Positions 24,841 through 37,204 of a stretch of 64,000 nt of DNA are shown in pieces; the stretch's first letter is position 1, and the number at the start of each line of letters is the position of its first letter. Under the pieces are notes generated by a model, which was not told the origin of the DNA, did not search any database, and saw only the letters and a program-made list of their open reading frames with translations. This DNA is from Odontocerum albicorne (taxonomy: Eukaryota > Arthropoda > Insecta > Trichoptera > Odontoceridae): the NCBI GenBank assembly GCA_949825065.1, contig OX463844.1:29632076-29696075 (forward strand). The letters are read 5' to 3'. The position numbers and the translations under genes are program-made.

Positions 24841-27530
24841 ATATACGTATATAACAATTGTACGGCAATGATTTTTCAGGTTATTATTTTGTAACTAACG
24901 AATACTTTGAAGATTAATTTTCCATTAAAAATGAAAAATCGGGCTGGAAAATTCACAAAAAATCTTTGAATGAATTATTTAGTGATTGTTTCGAGAATGT
25001 CACATGCTATCGAGAATTTTGTTTTACTGACGTAAGAGTAAAACATGCGTAATTTTCCAATTCTTAGTTTTCAAAAAAGGTAACAATATTTTTTTATAAA
25101 TGTACATTATTCTATTCAATGCCAACCATATGATCATTGCCTTTTTATGGGACAGTTGTCTCACTCGCAAAATTTACACATTATTATATATAAACAATTC
25201 ACCAAGTCCGCACTGCAGCCGCTTGTGAGACTTGATTACATACAACAAAAAATATATAAGCACACAAATTGATTGAAACTATCAACAGCTCGGCATATTA
25301 ACATCGAGTCCAGTTTCTTAAAATATTATAAAAACATCAGTAAGATATGCAATCAAATAAATTATCAAAATACATTTAAACTAGTCTCTAAGTATTGAAT
25401 AATAAGGTAATCATAAAAAAATATAGATTCATAATGTATTGTTAATTTGAAAATTAAAAAAGCTGTAATATAAGTGTATTTTTTTTTTCAAATTAACCAA
25501 AAGTAGTATACGGATAAATTCGTAAAATAGGGAATCGTATAAATTCGAGATACTACGTACCCTTTTCAAATTAGTTCGAATAAAAAGCATATATGAACGC
25601 TGTAGGCTCGAACCAAATCAAAAATGAACCAGGGCTCCATTTAACCTCTCAAGTCCGACCGCCCTTTTCATGTTAGCCCTACGTTGATCCCTATCAATAA
25701 AGTCGAGATCGTTTCTTATATAAAAACTTTTTCTACGAAAATTATCTCGTTCCCTACCCTTAGAAGTTTAATTTGAAAGTTACGCGTGTAAAGAGTGAGT
25801 GGAGTGTGATTTTGACGTTAAAATACGGAAAAAGTGTCAGGAGGGGGGGGGGGGGGACAACATAAAAAACGTATGTCAAGTTGTCGATACCAAATTTGGT
25901 GTATTTTGATGATGAACATTTTAAGGTTGTTTTCATCAATTAAAATACCATTCATTAATATTTCATTGTTCACGTCTACTAATGATATGCTGTATAAAAA
26001 TGAAAAATGAATAAACGTGAAATTAAAACTCCGGCAAAAAAAGCACCATTACAAATAGACGTATGTTAAGTTATCGTTATGATAGGCTATTTTCATCAAC
26101 TAAACTACCATTCATTAAAATTTCATTTGCTTTTAGACAAAGTGTAAAGCAAATTAACAAGATTTTTTTGCTAAATTAGGTTTATTTTGATAGTAAAATG
26201 AATAAAAAGTTTTATTACCATTTTCGTAAAATAAGATTTTCTTTCAAACAATGACAGGTTTGAATTTTTTTTACAAAAAAACATTGTCTTTAATTTTGAA
26301 TCTCATACTGAAATTTATAATGTATTTGGTAATGACGCGAATATGCGCAAAATTAACATAGAAATTATTCTATGATACAAGTCTTTTATCAATATTTGCT
26401 AACAACATGAATGGCCTTCGTTGACTCTTGACGTTCGGTTGACCTTCCCTAGGAATATACTTTATTCTTTGGTGCCCAAGCCAGGTATCATTAACGTGAC
26501 TATGATTTGTAATATTTAAGTGTTTTAATCATGATAAGTGAAGAATATCTAAACCAGTGTCAATAGCAAAATAAAAAAATCTGAATTTTGTACATATTTT
26601 TTTGTGATTTCCAGCTCTAAATATTTTACAACCTTATTTCAGCAGTATTTTTCAAATGAGAAAAAAATGTGATGTGTGTTATCTGACAGACAAAATTATG
26701 ATAAGACCAAGTGAATGATTGTTTATATTAAAGAAAGGTAAAGTGTCGGAGAAACTAAATGAGCTAGGCTAGAAGATGTATTGATAAAAAGTAAGCAAAT
26801 TATATCAATTCTTGCGATCTGTCCTTTCAGCCTTTTACAACAGAAAAATTGTGTCATGGTAAGCATAGTTGTTTTGTTTAAAATATAAATCGAGATCAAA
26901 GAGATTTCTAAAAACATTTTCATATATTTTCACATTTCAATAGGAAATTTCTATGAAATCTGTCAAAATAAATTCATCTAGAAGTCTGATTTTTTTCAAC
27001 TTTACCTTCATTTTGAATTACTGGTTTATTTTTATCCAAATCCACTCTCGACTTACTTAATCCTTTTTGTTCGTTCTGCCGTCAGTTAGTACCGATAGAA
27101 AATTTTGTCGGAAAATATGATAATTCTGTCAAAGGATTAGAGAGAGGAGCGAGGCAAGGACTTGGCGCGAATTGAGGGAACTTGCAATTCGAGATTGTTT
27201 ATAGGATTATATCTAATCCTTTTTCATATAAAGGAGTTTTCTGCTTGTGTTTGTGCGCTAAAAACAGAGTTTCTAAATTTTACACGTCTCGATGAGTTCT
27301 TACTTTGAAGCGATTACAAAGATAGCACTAATTGCAAATGAGATAAACAATTTTTGATTAAAAATTTGCAATTTACCAATACTCTTATAATTTTGTTAGG
27401 TAACAATCCTTCAAATACAATCTTCTCTCCCACTTTTATCCATAACTGCCTCTACATGCAATTTGTTCATTATTTTGTAAGATGGCACTCCTCAATTATA
27501 CATATCATACTTCTCTTATATACTTTGTCT
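24841..27530. other. AT-rich non-coding stretch with a poly-G run
   Basis: No gene is supported. A 14-base G run lies at 25843-25856. More GC-balanced patches at 25590-25700 and 27060-27230 hold no recognisable motif. Confidence 0.5.
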
Positions 27531-27742
27531 AATTCGTGTTCTCATGTTTCACCATCAAGGAAGATAACACTTCTTTAGTATGCAGTTCGTGTTTTCATGT
27601 TTCACCATCAAGGAAGATAACACTTCTTTAGTATGCAATTCGTGTTCTCATGTTTCACCATCAAGGAAGATAACACTTTTTTAGTATGCAATTCGTGTTC
27701 TCATGTTTCACCATCAAGGAAGATAACACTTCTTTAGTATGC
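27531..27742. repeat. 53-bp minisatellite, four copies
   Basis: Units start at 27531, 27584, 27637 and 27690, each with TTCGTGTTCTCATGTTTCAC and GGAAGATAACACTTC. Copies differ by single bases. No open frame is maintained, since 53 is not a multiple of three. Confidence 0.93.
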
Positions 27743-29710
27743 AGTTCTTGATTTTTTTTAACTTCGTTTACAAATAATTTATTCTCATCGATCTTCGGTT
27801 AATAGATATTTTAGTTGAGAGGAAAATCTTCACTTGATCTACTGTTGGAACCTGATAAATTCGAAATCTTGGGTGTGAAATTTCTACGCTTAAAATACTT
27901 TAAAAAATAATCTAAAGAGTCCTTAATTTTTTTTCAAATCAATACTTAGTTTTAATTGACGGCATTTAAATATTATTTTTCAATGATTATATTCCGATAA
28001 TTTTTTTATCGAAATGCTATTTGAAAAACTTTGTTCAGATGAAGATAATTTCATTCAAAACTCTGCTATTCGAGTACAACCGTATTAAGAGCATTTTATT
28101 TTAGTATTAGGGTAAGTGTGTTGGGTAAGATTTAAAAGTTTTGAAGGTTTGTGAAAAGTTGATAGTCGAGTCTCTCGCTCCAAGGATTAATATTATACGT
28201 CCTGTTTGTATAAGGGGATTTAGTATTTTGCGTTTAACGAGTGCTAGTCTTTAAGTCTTTTTATTTTATTAAAACGTTTTAAAATTTAAATAATGATTAA
28301 TGTATTCAGGATTAAGTTACGAAACCAGTAAGAAATTTTCTTGACTATTCTTTAAATACACATACAATAGAAAATATTTTTTTTTTTACAATCATTAGTT
28401 TATTTGCATCACAATACTTGCATGCCCAAATAAATGTCAGGAAATCATTAATTAATGACAAGTGATTTCCGACAACGATCTACAATACTACCAACGAAGG
28501 ACTTCAACACTCATCGACAAAATATTTCATGGCCTGAAGGGAAGCTCCGCAGTTATAATAGGGTTAATTTATATTTTGCTACTTCATCCCACTTATACAA
28601 GATGTATTCACATCACTTATGTCCGGTACACAACTTTCTGAGAGATCAAATGCTGGTAGTCTCTTTATTGGGTAAGGTTATGTTAGGTTTAACATCTTCC
28701 ATAACTTTTGAAGGATCGAATTAATAGTTCTCTCTCTTAACCGGGTTAGGTAAGGTAAGGTAAGGTTCAATGTAACACACAAGTTTTAGGAAGATCGAAT
28801 TCGGCACTCTCTTTGTTGAGTTTGGTTGTTTAGTTCAATATTCTCTACAACTTTCAAGAAGATAGAATTCCAGCACTCTCTTTGTTGGGTCATCGATTAA
28901 CTTACTTCCCTGTGATTGATTTTGAGTCCATGCTTATATCCATTTCATCTTCATGTCAATTTGAATAAAATAGAAAACCATTGGCTAGAAATGAAACATT
29001 TTTTTAATTCAAGGTATTGAGAGAAATACTGTCAATTCAATATCAAAAATTTTATAAATAATTAATTATTTTGAAGCAAAAAATGTTATTAAATGTATTA
29101 ATTGTTAAAACATATAAACATGGTTTTTATATTTTAAGGCATTAATACTGTGGAGGTTTAAAAACATTGCAATTGATTTATTCCAGCACTGTTTATTCCA
29201 CTTTTTATCATACAGGGGACTAAACAAATAACAAACATAATCATGTCTAAAATTAATGGGGAACAAAAATGTAGTTGACAAAGGAAAGAGTGGAAGGATA
29301 TAGTGGGAAAGAGTGAAAGGATATAGTGGGAAAGGTAGATTTTAAGTATGTTTGATGTTTAGGTGAAAAATTAAACACAAGAACAAGTTGAGGATTTTTA
29401 CTATTTGAAAAAGAGAAAGATATTAAAATATGTATTTCTATACTTAAGAATATTAGCGTCGTACTAAGAACGGTTTTGGAATAAAAATTATTCGCGAAAT
29501 CTAAAAAATTGATAGTAAACAGTAGTGTGCTAGTGTCTCCTTGACGTATGCAAGTGAAGCCTGAGCATTGATAATGAGTAATAAGAGCACATTAAATTTG
29601 ATATAAATACACAATATTATGTAGTATAATGTATGATACGGTAAGAAATGAATTGACACATAATAACTGTTTGTAAGAGACGGATAATATGTTTCAGAAA
29701 ATAATCTTGA
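27743..29710. other. Non-coding stretch with diverged repeats
   Basis: About 28645-28895 contains four diverged units of roughly 70-80 bases, each with GATCGAATT-like and CTCTCTTTGTTGG-like blocks, one holding a GGTTAGGTAAGGTAAGG run. A plus-strand 89-codon frame (28455-28724) overlaps it and is unrecognised. A short GAGTGAAAGGATATAGTGG duplication lies at 29285-29335. Nothing else is seen. Confidence 0.55.
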
Positions 29711-29714
29711 TATA

Positions 29715-30669
29715 CTAGGCGTATCCAGAAAGTAAGTGTACTGAGGCTCTCACGACCGGATGGATTTTATTTTCGACATGTTGGCTACACTTCCGTGTAG
29801 CCTGACCCTTCCCCTCCGCAACGAGACCGGTTCGAGGTCAGTACGTTGAGAAGTGTCGACGCGACAACACGTTTTGTGAAAAATGTCAATCCAATCTCCC
29901 GCCAAGTGCGAAATAAATAATGCCGGGCAAGAGTTTTTGAGGCGCTGCAAACTCCATGAAGATGAATTTCTCCGCTCCATCGTTACTGGAGAAAAAACTT
30001 GGGTTGCACACTACAAGCCTGAAACCAAAAGGCAGTCTCAACAGTGGCGTCACACCTCTTCAACCTCCGCCAAAAAGATCAAAACCACAAATTCAGCCAA
30101 GAAAATCATGGCATCCGTGTTTTGGGACTATCAAGGCATAATTTTAATTGAATATATGCCTCAAGGGGAGACCATCAACTCTGCAAGATACTGTGAGACC
30201 CTAAAAAAATTGCGGATGGCGATTCAGAACAAGAGGAGAGGCATGCTGACAAAGGGAGTCTGCCTGCTGCACGACAATGCCAGACCACACACGGCCAACG
30301 CCACGAAGGAACTGCTCGCCTCGTTTAAATGGGATGTCCTGAACCATCCCGCGCATTTCCCTTACCTAGCACCTTCAGATTACTATCTCTTTACCTCCCT
30401 GAAGCTGCACATGGGTGGAAAAAGGTTTTCAATCGACGAGGAGGTAAAGGAGGAGGTGGAGAAGTGGACGGAGGGGTTGGCGGGAAACTACTTCGAGGAA
30501 GGCATCAAAAAGTTGATACCCCGCTTCACCACCTGCATAGAGAGAAATGGCGACTTTGTCGAAAAATAGCTTACATATGTACTACGGTAACCACGTAATT
30601 TTTTTGTTTAAATAAAAAAAAATTGTAACCTACAAAAATTCAGTACACTTACTTTCTGGATATGCCTCG
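29715..30669 (+). mobile_element. mariner transposon with internal deletion
   Basis: Terminal inverted repeats match: the left end contains AGGCGTATCCAGAAAGTAAG and the right end, reverse-complemented, AGGCATATCCAGAAAGTAAG, both continuing TGTACTGA. TA dinucleotides at 29713-29714 and 30670-30671 are the expected target duplication. The element is 955 bp, shorter than the roughly 1.3 kb of full mariners, because the N-terminal half of the transposase is deleted. Both ends and the duplication are intact, so it could in principle be mobilised by a related transposase. Confidence 0.92.
29883..30569 (+). CDS. mariner transposase, N-terminally deleted
   Basis: This 228-codon open frame lies inside the mariner element. 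The first residues, MSIQSPAKCEI, resemble the usual start of this mariner group. They are joined directly to the segment before the catalytic domain (FLRRCKLHEDEFLRSIVTG), so both helix-turn-helix DNA-binding motifs are missing and about 115 residues are lost against a usual 345. Catalytic blocks present are VTGEKTWV (about residue 35; the family usually has TGDETWV, so the first acidic position is Glu), LLHDNARPHTA (about residue 131) and LAPSDYYLF with DD34D spacing. The remaining frame has no stop or frameshift. Without DNA-binding helices it should not transpose itself; it could be inert or act on other copies. Confidence 0.88.
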   Translation: MSIQSPAKCEINNAGQEFLRRCKLHEDEFLRSIVTGEKTWVAHYKPETKRQSQQWRHTSSTSAKKIKTTNSAKKIMASVFWDYQGIILIEYMPQGETINSARYCETLKKLRMAIQNKRRGMLTKGVCLLHDNARPHTANATKELLASFKWDVLNHPAHFPYLAPSDYYLFTSLKLHMGGKRFSIDEEVKEEVEKWTEGLAGNYFEEGIKKLIPRFTTCIERNGDFVEK

Positions 30670-30769
30670 TAGTTTGACAAGTTTAATAGAATGAGTAGCG
30701 AAAGACTTACAAAACAATAATATTTATCACAGAAAACAAATATATATTGTACATGGGGAGCCTGGATAA

Positions 30770-30950
30770 AATTGAGGGAAAAAAATATGGAAAGAGATAG
30801 TTGGAGAAAATTTGACTGAGGAAAAGCGGTATAAGAAACAGAAGAGCGTGTGTGACAAAATATATGGTTATAGACGATGAGAGAGTTAAATATATGAAAA
30901 AAGGAGTATAAATACGTTCTCTTCGCCTACCCCAAAATATAATGACTAGA
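30770..30950 (+). pseudogene. LINE 3' fragment (RTE-like family)
   Basis: Degenerate plus-strand sequence includes KKQKSVCDKIYGYRR-like and VLFAYPK reads, matching the extreme C-terminus (RRAC.K.L.DV...SAYPSGK) of the RTE-like family. It is heavily broken and assigned by pattern only. Confidence 0.4.
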
Positions 30951-33912
30951 ATTTAAATACATATGATTTTTTTAAGATATTAAAATAACAAAACATCAGT
31001 TTAAAGAGGTACATTTCTATCTTTTTATAAAAATATCTTCCTTTTCCTCACCATGCTTAATTTCTAAGTTCAAATATCGCGAACCTGTTGACATCATTTT
31101 ATGAAATCTATCAATTGTATATTCTCGTCACTGAAAATAGCATTTATAAAAACAATTTGATATAGACAAAGTATATGATTTTTTAAATTTTCACACTAAA
31201 AATTACAAAAAAAATAAAAAATTTAGATATCCACACCCAAATACTGTGTACTTAATGTATCATCAAGGCCATTCAAATAAGCTTAATCAAGATCTTAAGA
31301 TAGGCCGAAAAGAAAAGGGTATACATTTTCAGAATTATCACAAATCAGAAAGAACATTTAAATATATAAATTAAAGCAAAAATCACGGCAAAATACAGTA
31401 ACGTACCGTACTGAAATTACAAATTGTAATTAATTCAAACAAGAACATGCCTCCACGACACATTTTTCTTAATATTATTAAATTCGAGAGCCCAAAAGCA
31501 GCTTTGTGTAAACTTAATCAACGCAATAATTAAAACTGAAGATATTCAAGAAATAACGAGACGAAATTAAATTTCGCAACACCATTTACTGCAAGAAATA
31601 GGTGCCACCAAAGTTTATTATTATAGCTTGGTCCAAAGAAATGAAACTGTTTCCTTTCTTAAATAATGGTACTAAGTGTTTACTCTAGAAACTAGCAGAA
31701 TTATAAGTGTAATTGTCTTTTAATTCCAATGTTTTGCTGGTTGATGAGACTTTTACTGGGAAATCTAGTTTAATGTATTTAACAGATTACGTTTTCTTAG
31801 CTGTATACAAAAGTATCTTAATTTAGTATTTCTATATACTTGACAAAAAAATTAAATGTTGATATTTGAAATTAAAATAATCTTTTAAATGTACGAAAGG
31901 TTTGGAAAGGCCTAGAAAAATATGACAAAAAATTAATAAAATTCTGAAAAAGTAGTGGGAAGCTTTTAAAACATCACAGTGTGTATATCGACGTGTACGG
32001 ACATGGCAGAAGCGAAATATCTGTGCTAGGATAGAATAATTTGGAGATCTGTTTTCTAGCCCTACTCCAATAGGGGCATTGTGTGATTTTTATAATGACT
32101 ACCTTTTAAGATAATACTATAGTGAAAATGATCTTGGTGATAAACTAACAAATCTATCATTATTTTAAACAACTCTTAAGAATTTTTTGTGATAATTTAT
32201 CAAGTCATAGCTTATAATATTTCGAATGAAAATCTTCTTTATGATAACTCATTAAGTTGTAACTCATGATATCACGAATGAAAACCTTCTTAATGATAAC
32301 TCATTATTTTATTACTCTTAGCACATATAATGAAAATAATCTTGACAATAACTCGTTCATTTAAAAAATATATTCTTGATAACTGTATGAAACAAATAAA
32401 ACAACGGGAACCATAATCACGCCGACATATAAAAAGTATGGATACTACAAGAATGATAAATTTTATGCATGTTTTGTTACATTTCTCAAACATTCATTAA
32501 AAAGTCCTACTATTTTATAATTTTTTAATGTGAAATATTCTGCATATTTTCTGAAACATCAAAACTTCGTGAACACTGTACCATAATTCTTTCGCTCTAT
32601 ATTTTAAATTAGCGACTCGTGCTTTTGTATTCGAACACCAATTTAAAAGGACAATACTTTAAATGAAGACGGTTTTATTTCAGTGCATTATTTCGTTTAA
32701 ACTTTTATTTATTTCTGCATCCGATACTCTTTAACAATGGGGCAAACTCGACTGAAATAAATGAAAAACCAAAATTATCATCTGTGTCTAACAATACGTA
32801 GGTCAACTCAATTATACAGTCCTGCAAATAATGGGTTTGTTTATTTCAATGGCGTAGACATTGCTTTCAGGCTGACTCGTTTTAATTGTGTGGCCAAAAT
32901 ATTCCAAATTACGATTTTTTAATGAAGCCTGTTTGTAAGGATGGGTTCATAAATATTTCTTTTGTGGAGTGAATATAAAAAAAAACTTTAATTATTATCC
33001 TGTTTCATATACTCGTATATCTAAATAATAAAATATGTTTGGGTTTGCATAAATTATTTTAAATACTCGTACAAAGTCTTAAACTTTCAAATTTTTAATA
33101 CGAATGCTTCGACCGCAATTTTAAGTATAAAACATAATGATAACAAAATACTAAAGACAAAAAATGTATTTGTTATCTTTTTTTTTCAAGAAATACTGAT
33201 TATATTAACGTTCATATGTCTATAAACTTTGAGCAAACTATCACCACTTTTACTGTAATTTTATTAAAGTAGAATATTTTTCTTTGAGATGTGCTAATAA
33301 ATGAATATATTCTTGATTTAGTTCATCATTAGCTCTTACGCCATTCTTAATATTATGTAGACTTATTAATTAAAAAAAATTAATCAATACTTAAACATTA
33401 AGCTAAATGTTCTGGAAGTGGCAAATATAACACGAATTTCTAAAATGCAAACAGAAAATCGATATGAATTAATCCAGATATTTTTCTAAGTGTGCATAAA
33501 AAAAGGTTTATTCTTTTGTCCTTCTAAGCATCCGTTTAAAAACTTATATCATCTTACTGCAAATATTTCAATGAATGATTAAAATAAAATTATCAAAATA
33601 CATAAAAACCATCACGGTATTTTTTTTATTGTACGCCGAAAGGACAGATGTCCCCACATTTGTATTCAGCTATAAATTTTCTTATGCATCCTTTTCTGTT
33701 TCTCGTGTTATTAACCTTTTTCTTAATAAAAATTCTCTGTGTTCTTACGTTCAATCTTTCAATTACATTTTCCTTTTTCCTATTCAATTGATAATCTTGT
33801 ATTTGTTCTTTCAAAATGCTTTCAATAATCTAAATTAAAGTTTGAATCTCGGTCGTTTTTTTAACGAAAAAATAACGGTAAAAAATAAAAATATGGTGTC
33901 ATGAACTTATAT
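30951..33912. other. AT-rich non-coding stretch
   Basis: No gene is supported. About 32120-32390 holds three to four diverged units of about 62 bases with TGATAACTCATTA and GAATGAAAA.CTTCT blocks. The remainder is simple AT-rich sequence. Confidence 0.5.
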
Positions 33913-33916
33913 ATAT

Positions 33917-35363
33917 TGTTAGACTTATACCTATTTTTACTAAATTAAGAGAGAAAGCGTTGCCTCCATGCAACAATAAAGCAACAGTTTAAACACTTCT
34001 GACACTATTTCTCTCTCAATAAAACTTACCCGGGTCTCAGCGGCATATGAAGAAATTACAGAACAAGTACTCTTTCGTCTCAGATCGCGTTGGGCTCAAT
34101 AATAATTTGTACTAGGCCTCCAAGATATTATCTCCGGGACAAGGGGAACAACAAAGGAAAGACATAAAATTGTGATAATACTTAGTTTAATCCAATGAGA
34201 TTTTAATAAAAAAAACTCCGCAATAATGCCGAGAAAAAATTATATATATTACAAAAATACCAGAGTAGGCAGACTAATAATTTGGGCTTGCATTAAAGAC
34301 CGATTCCCGCTCAATATTCATCACAAACATAAAGGTTATGAGGTAAGGAGAAATCAACAATGATAGGTTACAATAAAAAGAGATCACTCACCCCACAATA
34401 CCATGAATATCGATAAGGAACAATACGCGTAATGTCTATACTCTCGGAACTGCGGAGGAACCAGAAGATTCTCCCCGAACACGAAACCGGAACGATGACT
34501 CTGATGATGATGATACCGCAAGCGTCCCTTTGAAGCTTCGCGCTGCGCCGATACAAAACTCTTCCCTGGCCCTTCGGCCTGGGAGAACGATTTCAGACCC
34601 GCAGCTATTTAAAGAACCGCCTTTCTTAGTTTCTCGAAACCTTTCTTGCTTCACGCCCGATGGAGCCAATAATAATCCAAGATTATTTCTTTGGAAATAC
34701 TATTCCGTAGATAAATCCCCGCGTCAAGTCTAGTCTGACGTGCGGGAAGAACTTTCACAAAAATAACTAATTATTAATTCGTACGCTCCCCAACAGGAGA
34801 TTATAACTCGGAACACAAGGTAACTGACCGATAACTTGAATGAATTAATTAATTATTAATTCGTATTCCCCCGACCGGGATCTGTCTCAATAACAGAACC
34901 AGTCGTCTTCACGGTACCGCTCGTAAAGATGAACCGACCTTATTCCCGCCTCACCTGTCCATCGCGCACGTGATGCCATTTCACCCGTCCATATCGTTTG
35001 TAAGCGATCTCTTGATTCGTCAAATCTTTGGTCGGGCCGTAATTCGACCAATCAAGCCCTTGCATCCGATTATATATTATAAGTGACGCAATTGCTCGGT
35101 GATAGATGAAATTCTTTATACCGCGCGTTTTGGAATAGAATCTTCTAGAAACAAAGGATGATTGCATCATTCCTTGTCCTAATTACAACTACGTCACGCT
35201 CGGACTCGATTTTATGCGTCATTCTTTACCCGTCAAAATCAGAACAAAGGGATAGTATGTTTTAATTCCGCTCGTAACAATCAATTTCGCGCGTTATTTT
35301 CCTTTTGGATAAATCCCAAACTTCTCACCCGTCTTTTTAAAAAAAATAAATATACTCCTAACA
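33917..35363 (-). repeat. LTR (3' LTR in minus orientation)
   Basis: 1447 bp with TG..CA ends, apparently identical to the copy at 41473-42919. On the minus strand a TATAAAG box lies at 35114-35120. The short frames inside it are duplicated exactly in the other LTR and have no recognisable product. Confidence 0.95.
35114..35120 (-). promoter_or_regulatory. Possible LTR TATA box
   Basis: Minus-strand TATAAAG preceded by a CGCGCGG stretch. The same motif is at 42670-42676 in the other LTR, where it would drive transcription of the element. It is a motif match only. Confidence 0.4.
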
Positions 35364-35385
35364 CTCCATCTTATGTTATAAAAGA
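35364..35385 (-). other. Possible polypurine tract next to 3' LTR
   Basis: On the minus strand the bases just before the LTR read AACATAAGATGGAG, a short purine-rich run in the place expected for plus-strand priming. It is weak compared with typical gypsy tracts. Confidence 0.35.
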
Positions 35386-35509
35386 AAACAAAAAAAAAAC
35401 AACAAAAAAAAATAATTATCATTCCCAGAGTATAGACACATCAGCTGTAGGCAATTATAAGGAGCAAGGGGTGTATGTCCCCCCTACTGGATACGGTCTC
35501 GTGGCCGAT

Positions 35510-35758
35510 TTACCGGTTGTCAGCATTTGCCTGCAGGACACCCCTAATTGGTGTAAGGGAACCTAGCCGCAAGGAAACCACGGAAACCTTACGATGACAA
35601 CACACTACTGAATCTACTATAGCCCATAACCTTATACTAAGGAGCACGGAACAATCCTCCGGTAACTCCTTACAATAGTACAGAAGATTATCTTTCCAAT
35701 ACTGGTTTAACCACAGGGCAACCAGCACTGAAACAATTGCATAATACAGGGAGTACAA
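35510..35758 (-). CDS. Unrecognised 82-codon frame in LTR element
   Basis: An open minus-strand frame near the 3' end of the element starts MYSLYYAIVSVLVALW, a hydrophobic stretch that could be a membrane segment or signal, followed by cysteine-containing sequence. There is no family match by eye. It may be a leftover of a longer 3' frame or chance. Confidence 0.2.
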   Translation of the reverse strand: MYSLYYAIVSVLVALWLNQYWKDNLLYYCKELPEDCSVLLSIRLWAIVDSVVCCHRKVSVVSLRLGSLTPIRGVLQANADNR

Positions 35759-35844
35759 TTCCTAAAATAATTTTAATAAACAAAACAAATAAAACAAAAA
35801 AAAAAAAAAAAAAAAAAAAAAGACAATAGATTATAGACAAATTC

Positions 35845-36300
35845 ACCTAGGGCATGGTCACCGTATACTTCAAAGGTGATCAGATATAAACAAAAGAATT
35901 TCAAATAAAATTAAAATAACACAAAGTATTATGGATGGTCACCCTATATCACTAAAGGTAGGCCGTCCCTAAGAACAAATAGATAATGATTTTACATAAG
36001 CACGGCTTGTGATACATCAAAGGGTAGGTCAGAAACAAAACAAAAAGGAATCCACATTAAAAAAAAAAATAAAAAAAAACAAAATTATATTATACATGGT
36101 CACCCTATATCACAAAAAGGTAAGCCGTTAATAATAACAAGGAGATAATGATTTTTACATAAAGCCCGGCTGGTGATACATCAAAGTACAGAGCAGAAAC
36201 AACAAAAAGGAATCCACATTAATTAAAAAAAAAACAAAATTATATTATACATGGTCACCCTATATCACAAAGGGTAGATCGTTAATAGATAATTAACCCA
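35845..36300. repeat. LTR-element array A (about 155 bp)
   Basis: ATGGTCACCCTATATCAC recurs at about 35935, 36096 and 36251, with a related ATGGTCACCGTATAC at 35853. Units also share GGAATCCACATTA and GTGATACATCAAAG. Spacing is 82, 161 and 155 bases, so copies differ by indels. Confidence 0.8.
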
Positions 36301-36579
36301 CCCCTCCTCTCAGGACATCATGCTGAGAAAAGGTTTACAACCAAATTAGTTAATCACCATTCGTCCTCTCACTAAACACTGCAGCCTGTTTCGCGGCTGC
36401 CCTTAAAGATAACACTGGACACTTACTTAATTATACACTTACAGGTTTTATACGGGTGACTCTACTCCTCCATTGTCAACCTCTCCCCCTCACTGTGAAC
36501 AGAGATCAATCATTACAAGCCCAAATCCAGCCCTTACGGTAAGGACTGCATTACACATTTCTATAATCCCTACAGTCCG

Positions 36580-36770
36580 CCCATCTGGTATAATAGGTGG
36601 TAATTATTACGCAAGCCAATGTAATCAGATAAGGACCGAAAATTCTTTCGAGGCGGAATTTTAAAAAGACACCTTCTAAACTATTAGGAAATCTAACATT
36701 GCTAGAACGAAGCAGAACCGGCTGTTCAACGACTGTCCTACCACAAGGCTCACACCTAACCCTCTCCCTG
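36580..36770 (-). pseudogene. Integrase C-terminal (GPY/F-like) remnant
   Basis: The minus strand reads RVRCEPCGRTVVEQPVLLRS, then SLEGVFLKFRLERIFGPYLIT. The pattern (VLLR...S...G...KF...GPY.I) fits the GPY/F module at the C-terminus of Ty3/gypsy integrases. A TAG codon lies a few residues upstream and no catalytic core is seen. Its place near the 3' end of the minus-oriented element is where integrase should end. This supports descent from an autonomous gypsy element. Confidence 0.5.
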
Positions 36771-36889
36771 AAATTCTAATCCCTTCCTATTCTCTCTCTG
36801 AAAAGAATAAACAATGTTATTGAAACACTCGCGGTTAGGCCCGATCTTCAGCAAGACACGTCCCCCGGCCCCCAGACCGGAACCAAGAA

Positions 36890-37200
36890 TCACGCGAACC
36901 CGCATATGACGCCTGAGGATAACCAGGATCTGAGGGTCGGAACACGCGGTTGCACCAATCGAACCCTTCCAAGCCAGAAGCGCGTGCCCACCAGAACATG
37001 CTGTAGCGGCAACTCTGCTAATGCGGGTTCATGACGCCCGTGGTGGAGACAATTCAATACATCGCTGATGCACCGAAAGGCCCTCACCAAAATATTAACC
37101 GGTCGAGAGGCTAGCCTCTCTCAATCCGAACTCCTAGAGGCAGTTCAGGGTTTCTGCATGCTACCTTGAGCACGAGAAAGACGATGATTACAAAAAAAAA
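36890..37200. other. GC-rich unrepeated part of LTR element
   Basis: Unusually GC-rich for this window. It holds a 66-codon minus-strand frame (36890-37090) rich in Arg, Leu and Val with no recognisable family. It lies between array A plus the integrase remnant and array B. Confidence 0.4.
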
Positions 37201-37204
37201 TAAT

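Noticed and set aside
25843..25856. Poly-G run as a G-quadruplex regulatory site
   Set aside because: A single homopolymer of 14 G may be an assembly or slippage feature; nothing nearby supports a role.
28455..28724. 89-codon plus-strand frame as a small gene
   Set aside because: It overlaps diverged repeats, with no domain, Kozak context or splice signals that stand out.
28740..28770. Insect telomeric TTAGG repeat
   Set aside because: GGTTAGGTAAGGTAAGG is short, irregular and sits within a diverged minisatellite; not a telomere.
35364..35400. Primer-binding site on the plus strand after the left LTR
   Set aside because: CTCCATCTTATG does not resemble any tRNA complement; the minus-strand site by the right LTR does, so the element is read right to left.
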